From: Planococcus circulans
Lineage (GTDB): Bacteria > Bacillota > Bacilli > Bacillales_A > Planococcaceae
DNA length: 64,000 nucleotides
NCBI RefSeq assembly: GCF_020023385.1
Contig: NZ_JAIQCL010000001.1
Coordinates: 837,317 to 901,316 of the forward strand
Reading direction: 5' to 3'
Shown here piece by piece: positions 19,081 to 27,521 of the stretch. The position numbers and the translations under genes were made by a program. The notes below the pieces were generated by a model. It was not told the DNA's origin. It ran no database searches and worked only from the letters and a program-made list of their open reading frames with translations. The first letter of the stretch is position 1. Each line of letters opens with the position of its first letter.

Positions 19081-20196
19081 TCATTTAATTAGCTCAAGTT
19101 CATGAAATATAGCAGAAAGCTTCGATTGAATCTTTCCCTGATCATAATTTTGTGCAGTTTCATAGGCAGCTTCAGCGATTTGTTGCTTTTCTTCCATTGT
19201 TAATCGGTTATACAGTTCCAACTGCTTAACCAAATCTTCCCATTCACCGGCTTCAAACAACCAACTATTGGTGCCATCTTGGACATAATCCAAGATGCCG
19301 CCGATGCGGCTCGCCAAAATCGGTGTTCCGCAAGCCATTGCTTCAAGACCCACCAATCCAAGGCTTTCGCCTTTTCGGGTGGTCGGGAATATGAAAAGTT
19401 CAATGATGTTGTAGATGGCCGCTAAGTCTTGATGTTTCATTAATGGAAAGTGATGGACAACGTCATCGAGTCCAAGATCGGACTTCATTTTAAAAAATGC
19501 GGCTTCGTCTTTTCCAGAGCCGACCATGATTAAATGCGTTTTGTCTTTTTCGGCGGGATTTCGTTCAAGAAAAGCGGAAAAGCCTTTTAATAGATGATCC
19601 CACCCTTTGCCGACGTCCATCCGTCCAACATACCCAAAATAGCGCATATCGGAATTCAAGCCTAATTGTTCCAGCTGAAGTTCCCGCTCCTCTGGATTCG
19701 GATAAAATACAGACGAGTTCACACCACCTGAAGGAAAGATTTCAATCGGTGTCGTGACGCCGTATTTTTCATGGACAAGCTGTTTATAATAATTTGAAGG
19801 AGTGATAATCAAAGTGGATTGCTGCAATAGCTTTTTGACATAGGGCTGGAACTTTTCCTGGGATGCCACTTCGGGAACCACGTCACTGCCATGGACATTG
19901 GTGACAATCCGGACAGAAGGCTTCAGTTTTTTCAGGAGCAGGAGTGGAAACGCATTATGGGCAGCATAGTGCACATAGATGGCATCATACTTGCCCGTCA
20001 TGCCTTTCCGGACCACATTGGCATAATGGCCCATATAAGCAGATAATTTTTTGGACTTGCTGACTGTTTTCTGAACGACAGCTTTATCTACAGTGAAACC
20101 TTCAGCTGTTAAAATGGCTTCGGTGTTTTTCACAAAAACACCGAAGCTTGGAAATTGCTCTGAAGGGTACATATTCGATACGAGCAAAATTTTCAA
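19081..20196 (-). CDS. Glycosyltransferase family 4 (TuaC-like)
   Basis: A 371-residue GT-B retaining glycosyltransferase. The N-terminus MKILLVSNMYPSEQFPSFGVF is the donor-independent Rossmann fold, and the family signature is in GESLGLVGLEAMACGTPILA near residues 283-302, with the conserved E7E glutamates. It starts with TTG, 8 bp after AAAGGAAGG, and is 22 bp downstream of galU. The next gene starts within or just after its stop. It probably adds a sugar during wall polysaccharide assembly; donor and acceptor are unknown. Confidence 0.85.
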   Translation of the reverse strand: MKILLVSNMYPSEQFPSFGVFVKNTEAILTAEGFTVDKAVVQKTVSKSKKLSAYMGHYANVVRKGMTGKYDAIYVHYAAHNAFPLLLLKKLKPSVRIVTNVHGSDVVPEVASQEKFQPYVKKLLQQSTLIITPSNYYKQLVHEKYGVTTPIEIFPSGGVNSSVFYPNPEERELQLEQLGLNSDMRYFGYVGRMDVGKGWDHLLKGFSAFLERNPAEKDKTHLIMVGSGKDEAAFFKMKSDLGLDDVVHHFPLMKHQDLAAIYNIIELFIFPTTRKGESLGLVGLEAMACGTPILASRIGGILDYVQDGTNSWLFEAGEWEDLVKQLELYNRLTMEEKQQIAEAAYETAQNYDQGKIQSKLSAIFHELELIK

Positions 20197-20218
20197 AGAC
20201 AGGCCTTCCTTTCGAACT

Positions 20219-21091
20219 TTACTTGTATTCTTCTAATTTTAACCTCATAAAATCCAACAAGTCTTCACGGAGCTCCGGACGCGCCAAGGCAAAATCCAAA
20301 GTTGTCTCCACAAATCCACGCTTTTCGCCTACATCGTAACGTTTTCCTTCGAAAGCATACCCGTAAACGCTTTGCACAGCATTCAACTCTTCAATGGCAT
20401 CGGTCAATTGGATTTCTCCATTGGCACCGACTTTCATATTATCCAAAAACCCGAAGATTTCCGGCGTGAAGATGTAACGGCCGATAATCGCCAAATTTGA
20501 GGGAGCTGTCCCCGCTCTTGGCTTTTCAACGAATTTATTGGCTTTATAAAGCCGGCCATCTTTTGTAGATGGATCCATGATGCCATATCTATAGGTTTCT
20601 TCTTCCGGCACTTCCATGACACCGATGATGGATGATTGTGTTTTATCGTATTGGCCCATCAACTGCTCGAGGCCAGGCACTTCCGACTGAATGATATCGT
20701 CGCCGAGCAAAACAGCAAACGGCTCATCGCCGATGAATTTCCGCGCCGTCCATACCGCATGGCCCAGACCGAGTGGAGATTTTTGGCGAATATAATGAAT
20801 ATCCACTTTACTCGATAACTGAACTGCATTCAACAACTCAAACTTTTCGGATTCTGCAAGACGGGATTCAAGCAAATGGGCAGAATCAAAATGATCTTCA
20901 ATCGCACGTTTGTCTTTCCCGGTGACGATGATGATGTCTTCGATTCCGGAAGCGACCGCTTCTTCCACGATGTATTGAATGGTCGGCTTGTCGAGAATCG
21001 GCAGCATTTCTTTTGGCATCGCTTTCGTTGCAGGGAGAAACCGTGTACCTAATCCAGCAGCGGGAATAATCGCTTTCCTTACCTTTTTCAT
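20219..21091 (-). CDS. galU: UTP-glucose-1-phosphate uridylyltransferase
   Basis: GalU/GtaB makes UDP-glucose from UTP and glucose-1-phosphate, a precursor for wall polysaccharides and glycolipids. The sequence carries the nucleotidyltransferase motif [25 protein letters not shown], split here by position as AAGLGTRF (binding loop) and KAMPKEM. It also has [24 protein letters not shown] and the FVEKP segment. Length (290 residues) is normal. The ATG at 21091 follows AGGAGG closely, and the longer frame upstream has no ribosome site. Repeats of two families separate it from the upstream dehydrogenase gene, so the operon may be interrupted there. Confidence 0.93.
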   Translation of the reverse strand: MKKVRKAIIPAAGLGTRFLPATKAMPKEMLPILDKPTIQYIVEEAVASGIEDIIIVTGKDKRAIEDHFDSAHLLESRLAESEKFELLNAVQLSSKVDIHYIRQKSPLGLGHAVWTARKFIGDEPFAVLLGDDIIQSEVPGLEQLMGQYDKTQSSIIGVMEVPEEETYRYGIMDPSTKDGRLYKANKFVEKPRAGTAPSNLAIIGRYIFTPEIFGFLDNMKVGANGEIQLTDAIEELNAVQSVYGYAFEGKRYDVGEKRGFVETTLDFALARPELREDLLDFMRLKLEEYK

Positions 21092-21119
21092 AGGCTTGCC
21101 TCCTAGTTTAGTTGAAGTT

Positions 21120-21235
21120 TTTAGTTTACCCACCGCTTCGGACGCTTAGGGCAAGGCTCCCGCAAAAAGCCAGGCAAAGGACGCCTGTCTTCTTGCTTCG
21201 CCCAGCCCGTGGACGCGCCGGCGCTAAGTGATTTG
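21120..21235 (-). repeat. Divergent hairpin-A repeat inside the polysaccharide operon
   Basis: A diverged hairpin-A copy in inverted orientation (CGCTTCGGACGCTT, then GCGCCGGCGCT at its far end). The inner stem is GCAAAAAG/CTTCTTGC and the tip CAGGC/GCCTG. The sequence differs strongly from other copies but can still fold in the same layout. Confidence 0.55.
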
Positions 21236-21310
21236 TTGAAATCGAAGCGGGCGTAATTTTTTTAAGTTTTTATAAAATCTATACTTTGCATATACTACTA
21301 TGTGAATGAC

Positions 21311-21477
21311 TCTTAGAAGAATGAGCGGAAGGCGGCGGAAAACCGGCGGCTCCTGCGAAAGGGGCATCTTGCAGTAGCTCTGCTCCTGCATCGCTTCGCT
21401 GCTTCGTCGCAAAGACACTGTCCGAACTCCCTTCGGCCAATGTCTTGTCCGCCTAGAGCGATTTCTTCCACCCTCTA
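21311..21477 (-). repeat. Repeat B, between galU and the UDP-sugar dehydrogenase
   Basis: A stretch also found, inverted, at 52136-52225. It contains an imperfect hairpin built from AAGACATTG and CAGTGTCTT with CCGAA/TTCGG inside. It fills most of the gap between two genes of the same operon and ends 3 bp before the dehydrogenase stop codon. Confidence 0.6.
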
Positions 21478-21479
21478 TC

Positions 21480-22751
21480 TCAGTTCTTCGAATCCCCAAG
21501 TACATATACGTCAAAACCGGCTGCTTCCCATTTGGCGCGGTCTACACAGTTTTTGGTATCGACGACAATTTTGTTTTTCATTGATGTCAACGTCGTTGGA
21601 TCGAGATCTTTGAACACTTGGTGTTCTGTCAAAATGACCAAAGCGGATGCGTCTTTTAAAGCTTCTTCCGCATTTTGCGTCTGTTCGGCGATGTTGTTGA
21701 CTTTGATATGCGGGTCGTACGCCGTTACGTTAAAGTTCCGGTGAGTGAACTGCTCGACCACTTCCAGTGACGGGCTTTCGCGCATGTCGTCGATATTGCC
21801 CTTGAAGGCAAGGCCAAAAATGGCGATTTTCGAATTAGTGATGCCTTTGGCTTCAAGGATACTAGCAGTCAGCTGAGCCGTATACGATGGCATGCCATCA
21901 TTTGTCTTGCGCGCCAGGTGGATGATTTTTGATTTCTCGGGATCCAGTTCAACAAGGAACCATGGATCGACGGCGATGCAATGTCCGCCGACTCCCGGGC
22001 CTGGCGTATGGATATTGACGCGCGGGTGGAAATTCGCCAATTTGATGGCTTCCCAAATGTTCACGCCGATGTTTTGCGCAATCATCGCCAATTCATTGGC
22101 GAACGCGATGTTGACATCTCTGTATGTGTTTTCCATGACTTTTACAAGTTCAGCAGTCGTCGTGTCGGTTTCGTGCATAGCACCTTCTACAAACGAGCGA
22201 TACAGATCCGATGTGACGCGGGCTGATTCTTCGTTAATGCCGCCGATAATGCGGTCATTCGAAACCAATTCCGCGAAAACTTTGCCTGGAATGACGCGTT
22301 CAGGTGAATGGGAAACGAATAATTCCGTTCCGATTTCCAGACCGGATTGGATCAATTCCGGAAGCATGACATTTTCGACCGTTTTTGGGGGAACTGTCGA
22401 TTCGAGCACAACCAGATCTCCTTTTTTCAAAAAAGGAACAACGGAAGCTGTCGCTTGGCGGACATATTCAAGCTCCGCTGTTTTATCCGGATTGATCGGA
22501 GACGGAACGGCAATGATGAAGACATCCGCTGCCACCGGTTTGGTGCCGACTGTCATTGCACCTTTGTCGATTGCTGTTTCCAGACGTTCCAATAATCCGT
22601 TCTCTTCTATATGAAGTTCTTTATTTCCAATCATTTGAACTGCTTTTTCATTGATATCCACACCATGGACCTGATGTCCGTGATTGGCAAACATAACCGC
22701 TGTCGGCAAACCGATATAGCCCAGACCGACAACACAGATAGACTTCTTCAT
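21480..22751 (-). CDS. wecC: UDP-N-acetyl-D-mannosamine dehydrogenase-type enzyme
   Basis: An NAD-dependent UDP-sugar 6-dehydrogenase of 423 residues, closest in its motifs to the WecC group that oxidises UDP-ManNAc to UDP-ManNAcA. It has the Rossmann start VVGLGYIGLPTAVMFA, SHSPERVIPGK, the NTYRDVNIAFANEL segment and the catalytic cysteine in PGPGVGGHCIAVDPWF near residue 265. AAGGAG lies upstream of the ATG at slightly long spacing. It is 16 bp downstream of the TagA-type gene, so the two are probably co-transcribed. UDP-glucose dehydrogenase (TuaD-like) is the alternative, less likely from the motifs. The symbol is by motif similarity. Confidence 0.85.
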   Translation of the reverse strand: MKKSICVVGLGYIGLPTAVMFANHGHQVHGVDINEKAVQMIGNKELHIEENGLLERLETAIDKGAMTVGTKPVAADVFIIAVPSPINPDKTAELEYVRQATASVVPFLKKGDLVVLESTVPPKTVENVMLPELIQSGLEIGTELFVSHSPERVIPGKVFAELVSNDRIIGGINEESARVTSDLYRSFVEGAMHETDTTTAELVKVMENTYRDVNIAFANELAMIAQNIGVNIWEAIKLANFHPRVNIHTPGPGVGGHCIAVDPWFLVELDPEKSKIIHLARKTNDGMPSYTAQLTASILEAKGITNSKIAIFGLAFKGNIDDMRESPSLEVVEQFTHRNFNVTAYDPHIKVNNIAEQTQNAEEALKDASALVILTEHQVFKDLDPTTLTSMKNKIVVDTKNCVDRAKWEAAGFDVYVLGDSKN

Positions 22752-22767
22752 TTTTACATTAGCTCCT

Positions 22768-23484
22768 TTAGCGTGATCGCAATACTTTCATTAAAAAGAT
22801 CGGCAAGTTCATCTGCCGTTTGATGCGGGATGGGCTGGAGATCAGCCGGTACAGCCACTCGATTCCGAGTTTGCGGAAAAGTGCAGGTGCCCGCTTGACG
22901 GTTCCTGAAAAGACATCAAAGCTTCCGCCGACCCCCTGGAATACTTGGACGTTTTTGAGGCGTCCCATGTTGCGTTGAATCCACAATTCCTGCTTGGGGC
23001 TGCCGAGTGCCACAAAAATAACTTTTGTTCCACTGCGGTTGATGCGTTCAATCAAAGCATCTTCATCTTTTTCATAGCCGTTGGTATAGCCTGCAATGAT
23101 TATTTCCGGATGGGTCTGCTCGATGCTGCTGATTGCTTTTGTGACGACTTCTTCTTTTGCACCGTAGAAATACACAGGGTGTCCTTCATCTGTGGCAAAC
23201 TCCAAAAGCTTCGCCATCATATCCACACCTGTGACGCGTGACGTGATCTGGCCGCCTTTTATTTTTGCAGCGAGCAGGATTCCGATGCCGTCAGCGATCT
23301 GGTACGTTGATGAGTTGATCAGCTCTTTGACTTTCGGATCACGTTCAGCGGCGATGACTTTTTCCGGATTCACCGCTATGATGGTGGACTGATCGCCATT
23401 CGAAATTCTTTTTCTTAAATCTTCTATTATACCTTCATATGAGAGAGGTGAAACATTCACCCCTAAATAGCTTTCTTTCATCAT
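22768..23484 (-). CDS. tagA: WecG/TagA/CpsF family ManNAc transferase
   Basis: A 238-residue GT26 enzyme expected to add N-acetylmannosamine to GlcNAc-PP-undecaprenol at the inner membrane face, the committed step for many wall polysaccharides. Family motifs seen are NPEKVIAAERD, the ADGIGILLAAK segment with the catalytic Asp-Gly, FYGAKEEV, VALGSPKQELWI and GVGGSFDVFSGTVKRAP. GAGGG precedes an ATG-ATG pair. It is the first gene of the minus-strand operon and diverges from csaB. This fits, because CsaB pyruvylates a ManNAc residue in SLH-binding polysaccharides. Confidence 0.9.
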   Translation of the reverse strand: MMKESYLGVNVSPLSYEGIIEDLRKRISNGDQSTIIAVNPEKVIAAERDPKVKELINSSTYQIADGIGILLAAKIKGGQITSRVTGVDMMAKLLEFATDEGHPVYFYGAKEEVVTKAISSIEQTHPEIIIAGYTNGYEKDEDALIERINRSGTKVIFVALGSPKQELWIQRNMGRLKNVQVFQGVGGSFDVFSGTVKRAPALFRKLGIEWLYRLISSPSRIKRQMNLPIFLMKVLRSR

Positions 23485-23541
23485 TCGAACCCTCTATTCA
23501 CTAGCTTTCAATTTTATTAGTATAGCAGATTCTAACAGTAG

Positions 23542-23571
23542 TTGCATAGGCTGTTTAACAAGTGATAGAAT
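23542..23571 (+). promoter_or_regulatory. Candidate promoter of the csaB operon
   Basis: TTGCAT (23542-23547), an 18-bp spacer and TAGAAT (23566-23571) with an extended -10 TG at 23563. It lies in the 133-bp gap between divergent operons, about 46 bp before the csaB start. Confidence 0.5.
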
Positions 23572-23617
23572 TTAGCAAGGACAAGGCTTGCGAGCTTTAG
23601 TTTGAGGAGGAAACAGT

Positions 23618-24727
23618 GTGAAAATAGTACTATCCGGCTTTTATGGATTGGGCAATACAGGCGATGAAGCCATCCTGAAAGCGATTATTGATAATTTGAG
23701 AGCAGAATTGACCGACCCAGATATTACTGTATTTTCTTTATCGCCCGACCAGACAGCGAAAGAATATGGTGTCAAATCGGTGTACCGGGCATGGAGACGT
23801 GAAAACAAAGAAAAAGTGAAAGCTTTGCGGGATGCGGATTTGATGATTTCCGGAGGCGGCGGCTTGCTGCAGGATACATACCCTACGAAATTCTTATTTG
23901 GTCCCCTTCCCTATTATTTACTGATTGTCATGCTGGCTAAAATGTGCGGCACAAAAGTGATGTTCTTTTCCCAAGGAATCGGCCCTGTAACATCGACATG
24001 GGGCAAGATCCTCATGAAGCTGTTTGCGAACCGCGCAGATTTCATCACCGTACGCGATCAGTATTCGAAAGATTACTTGAAGAAGCTCGGCGTGACCCGT
24101 CCGGAAACGGTCGTGACCGCGGACATCGTCTTCGCTTTTAAAGCGGACGAAGAAGATCGCGCTTACCAATCCCTGCCGTTGACTGGAGACGAGAAGATTG
24201 TCGCCGTTACGGTCCGTCCGTGGTTCAGCCATCCGGATTATATTGAAAAAACCGCCCATTTGCTGGATCAATTGATCGAACAGCGCGGCGTTACCCCTGT
24301 CTTCGTTCCAATGGAAGGTAAATATGACGTTCCTGCTTCAAAAGATGTCATGTCCAAGATGAAGCACGCAGACAAGACCCATTTGCTGGGTTCTGATTTC
24401 ACGCCGAATGAGTTCTTGAATTTCATTCGCCATGCAGAATTGACAGTTGGCCTGCGCCTTCACGCACTGATTTTCTCGGCCTTGTCAAATGTGCCCCATC
24501 TCGGGTTCAGCTACGACAAGAAAGTGGAAAGCTTCCTGAAACGTTCGGGCATGTGGGATTATTCTTTCCGTTTAGGGGAGATCGATGAAACTAAACTATT
24601 GGCCAACGCGTTATACCTATTGGACAACAAAGCACAGGCGCAGCAGGTTATGAAACCGAACGTAGCGAAGCTTCACGCTGAAGCGATGCGCAATATCGAA
24701 TTGTTGCAGGAAAATTTTGTGAAATAA
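23618..24727 (+). CDS. csaB: Polysaccharide pyruvyltransferase CsaB
   Basis: CsaB transfers a pyruvyl group from phosphoenolpyruvate to ManNAc in the secondary cell wall polysaccharide, making the ligand recognised by SLH domains. The 369-residue protein begins with the diagnostic LSGFYGLGNTGDEAIL, followed by DLMISGGGGLLQDTY, FFSQGIGPV, VRDQYSKDYLKKLG and the GLRLHALIFSAL segment near residue 285. The start is GTG at 23618 after an AGGAGG site. It is the first gene of a plus-strand operon with a glycosyltransferase, a flippase and an anchored protein. Seven SLH proteins are encoded in this window, which fits its role. Confidence 0.93.
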   Translation: MKIVLSGFYGLGNTGDEAILKAIIDNLRAELTDPDITVFSLSPDQTAKEYGVKSVYRAWRRENKEKVKALRDADLMISGGGGLLQDTYPTKFLFGPLPYYLLIVMLAKMCGTKVMFFSQGIGPVTSTWGKILMKLFANRADFITVRDQYSKDYLKKLGVTRPETVVTADIVFAFKADEEDRAYQSLPLTGDEKIVAVTVRPWFSHPDYIEKTAHLLDQLIEQRGVTPVFVPMEGKYDVPASKDVMSKMKHADKTHLLGSDFTPNEFLNFIRHAELTVGLRLHALIFSALSNVPHLGFSYDKKVESFLKRSGMWDYSFRLGEIDETKLLANALYLLDNKAQAQQVMKPNVAKLHAEAMRNIELLQENFVK

Positions 24728-24750
24728 GCTTTTCAGGAAGGAACTGTAAA

Positions 24751-25926
24751 ATGAAAATTCTATTGGCAACAACTTACGATTACCCCCATCTTGGTGGACT
24801 TTCTACCCATATGACGACGTTGAAGACGGGCCTTGAAAACTTAGGGCATACAGTCGAAACCCTTTCTTTTTCCGACGTGCCGAAATGGCGCCGTGACTTT
24901 ATAGCCCGCGGCCCTTCGTTCTTATTAAATAAAGCTTCGCTTGGAGCCGGCTATGTTTGGACCTTGAATCGCCGCCAGGAATTCCTGGAACAGATTTTGA
25001 AGGACGACAAATACAAATCCTTCGACATCATCAATGGCCAGGATGTATTCGCGACACGCGCTTCACTTAATGTCGGTTTGCCGACGGTCACAACGACCCA
25101 CGGCTATTTGACTTACGAAGGCATTTCCAAAGGCTCCGTAGCTGAAGGCAGTAAGCATGCGCAGAAACTGCTGGATGTGGAAAACAGCATGTACAAAAAA
25201 ACGCGCGCCGTCATTACCGTCGATACGCGCATCAAAGAATACATCAAGCGCGAAGCCGGCGTCGAAGCGTCGATGATCAAAAACTTCATCGATGTGGAGG
25301 ATTTCAAACCGGAACTTGAACGCCGCGAAGAATTCCGCAATAAATACGGCATCGCACAGGATGAATTGATTTTCTTCATCCCCCGCCGATTGACGAAGAA
25401 AAACGGCGTCATCTATCCGATCCTCTCCTTCCCTCCAGTATTGGAGAAATACCCGAATGCCCGGCTGGTATTTGCGGGAACCGGCGAAATGATGGATCAG
25501 ATGAAGGCAAAAGCAAAAGAGCTGGGCATCGACAAGAATGTCACTATGCTTGGAGCCGTGGATCATAAGGACATGATCCAGTATTACGCATTAAGCGACA
25601 TTGCACTGGTTCCTTCCATCTATTCTGCCGGCGTTGAAGAAGCGACATCCATTTCCGCTCTGGAAGCTATGGGATCAGGCATTCCGCTGATCGCCTGTGC
25701 AGTAGGCGGACTGAAGGAAATCGTCGACCACAACAAAGACGGCCTCTTAGTTGAAGAGAAAAATGTCGAACAGCTGTCAGATGCCATGATCTATTTATTG
25801 GCAAACCCTGAAGAAGGCGCAAAGCTGGCCAAAGCAGCACGCACAAAAATCATCGAGCAGTATTCCCATTTTGCAGCTGCCGAAAAATACGAAAAGATTT
25901 ACCAAGAAGCGCTGACAAAAAACTGA
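24751..25926 (+). CDS. Glycosyltransferase family 4
   Basis: A 391-residue GT-B enzyme. The N-terminal fold starts ILLATTYDYPHLGGLSTHM, with the glycine-rich acceptor loop. The donor domain carries VEEATSISALEAMGSGIPLIA with the family glutamates near residues 290-310. AGGAAG precedes the ATG, and the gap to csaB is 23 bp, so they are co-transcribed. It probably acts on the same wall polysaccharide; the sugar is unknown. Confidence 0.87.
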   Translation: MKILLATTYDYPHLGGLSTHMTTLKTGLENLGHTVETLSFSDVPKWRRDFIARGPSFLLNKASLGAGYVWTLNRRQEFLEQILKDDKYKSFDIINGQDVFATRASLNVGLPTVTTTHGYLTYEGISKGSVAEGSKHAQKLLDVENSMYKKTRAVITVDTRIKEYIKREAGVEASMIKNFIDVEDFKPELERREEFRNKYGIAQDELIFFIPRRLTKKNGVIYPILSFPPVLEKYPNARLVFAGTGEMMDQMKAKAKELGIDKNVTMLGAVDHKDMIQYYALSDIALVPSIYSAGVEEATSISALEAMGSGIPLIACAVGGLKEIVDHNKDGLLVEEKNVEQLSDAMIYLLANPEEGAKLAKAARTKIIEQYSHFAAAEKYEKIYQEALTKN

Positions 25927-25936
25927 GTATCCAAAG

Positions 25937-25978
25937 AAAAAGTGGCCGGCTCTCTATTTTGAGCCAGCCGCTTTTTGT
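25937..25978 (+). terminator. Internal terminator or attenuator before the flippase gene
   Basis: AAAAAGTGGCCGGCTC pairs with GAGCCAGCCGCTTTTTG (one mismatch, one wobble), followed by TTTTTG. It ends 18 bp before the flippase start codon, so expression of the last two genes may be reduced or driven separately. Confidence 0.7.
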
Positions 25979-25996
25979 TGAGAAAGAAGTGAATTC

Positions 25997-27517
25997 ATGT
26001 CCAGTCTTAAAAAAGCAGCCATCTGGACCACGGGTCTGGCCCTCTTATTGAAATTATCGGGTTTGCTGCGCGAATCGATTGTCGCCCGTGAATTTGGGGC
26101 TTCTGCTGAAACAGATGCTTATTTCCTGGCTTTTTCTTTTATCACTTTAGTGGTGGCCATGATCGCCACCGGCTTCAATAATGTCTTCCTGCCGCTCTAC
26201 ATCAAGCGGCGCCAGAACAAGATGGACCTCACCGATGGCAACGCCAACGCCCTTTTAAATTGGACGATGCTGCTGTTTATCGGTGTTTCAGTCGTAGGCT
26301 GGTCCACTGCGGGCTGGCTTGTGCCGTTCATTTACGGCAATATGCTGCCGGCAACTGAACTGATTGCCATCGAGATGACTGAAGTCTTCTTCATCTTCAT
26401 GACCTTTATCGCACTTGCGGGGCTGTTGGAATCCTATCTGCAATCACGCCGCATTTTCGTCCCGACACTTGTTTCCAAACTGCTCGCGACGTTCATGTCC
26501 GCTGTGTTCGCCCTGCTGTTCAGTGACATTTGGGGCATCTATGCACTTGCCTACGGGTTTGTGGTCGGGACCATTATCGGTGCCATTATCCAGCTGTATT
26601 ATTTAGTGAAATCTAATTACAAATGGGAACCGACGTTGAAGATGGAATCTGATTTCCGGAAAGCCTTCATCATCCTGATCATCCCTTCCCTCTTGAACTC
26701 TGTGGTCGGGCAAGTGAATTTATTCGTCAACAAAGCCTTCGCTTCGGGAACCATCGAAGCCGCTGTCACTTATTTGAATAACGCTTCCTTGATCATCAGT
26801 ATTCCCAACGCGATTTACGCAGCCACTTTAGCCGCCATCATTTTCACGTTGATGTCGGAACAGGCAACGGATCAAGCGAAATTTAAGGATACCTTGTTCT
26901 TGGGCATGGAAATTTCGTTCGTGACGCTTGTGCCGATTTCCGTCGGCTTGCTGGTGATCGGAGACGCCCTCATTTCCTTTATCTATGAAGGCGGCGCCTT
27001 TACGGCCCAAGATGCAGACTATACTTATATGGCCTTGCTGTTCTACTTGCCGATCATCATTTTCCAAGGCATGCAGCTAATGCTGTCGAAATCGATGTAT
27101 GCGCGCGGAAAAACCGCTGTCGTGTTCCGTATCTCTGTCACCACCGTCGCATTGAACTTCCTGTTGAACTGGTTCCTGGTGGATGATTATGGCTACTTGG
27201 CTTTGGCCTTTGCTGCATCCGTCGTCTCCGTTTACTATTTCACCTTATCGACGATCGTGGTGTACAAGGATTTGGGCATGCAGGAATTCAAACGTTTTTT
27301 ATCGATGGCGGTTCGCGTCATCGTTCCTGCTGCCGCGATGGGATTTGCGGTTTGGGGAGTGAAAACGGCCTTTTCAGCTACGGAATGGCCCGCACTTGTC
27401 CAACTTGCCGTCCTTGTCCCAGTTGGCGTTATCGTTTACGGTGTATTGCTGCGATTTATGCACCCAGCTGGATTCCGGCGCTTTATCGGATTGATCAAAC
27501 GCAAAAAGAAAGGGTGA
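25997..27517 (+). CDS. MurJ/MviN-family polysaccharide flippase
   Basis: A 506-residue membrane protein of the MOP superfamily with about 14 membrane segments. The start KLSGLLRESIVAREFGASA and TDAYFLAFSF, and the later YEGGAFTAQD, are typical of MurJ-family lipid II flippases. Given its position between csaB and glycosyltransferase genes, export of the lipid-linked wall polysaccharide unit is more likely than lipid II transport; that is inference. It lies downstream of an internal terminator, and the next gene begins 4 bp after its stop. Confidence 0.82.
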   Translation: MSSLKKAAIWTTGLALLLKLSGLLRESIVAREFGASAETDAYFLAFSFITLVVAMIATGFNNVFLPLYIKRRQNKMDLTDGNANALLNWTMLLFIGVSVVGWSTAGWLVPFIYGNMLPATELIAIEMTEVFFIFMTFIALAGLLESYLQSRRIFVPTLVSKLLATFMSAVFALLFSDIWGIYALAYGFVVGTIIGAIIQLYYLVKSNYKWEPTLKMESDFRKAFIILIIPSLLNSVVGQVNLFVNKAFASGTIEAAVTYLNNASLIISIPNAIYAATLAAIIFTLMSEQATDQAKFKDTLFLGMEISFVTLVPISVGLLVIGDALISFIYEGGAFTAQDADYTYMALLFYLPIIIFQGMQLMLSKSMYARGKTAVVFRISVTTVALNFLLNWFLVDDYGYLALAFAASVVSVYYFTLSTIVVYKDLGMQEFKRFLSMAVRVIVPAAAMGFAVWGVKTAFSATEWPALVQLAVLVPVGVIVYGVLLRFMHPAGFRRFIGLIKRKKKG

Positions 27518-27521
27518 TGAT

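Noticed and set aside
24751..25926. Assigning tua gene symbols to the two GT4 enzymes
   Set aside because: Motifs define the family but not the donor or acceptor sugar; only similarity in operon position was available.
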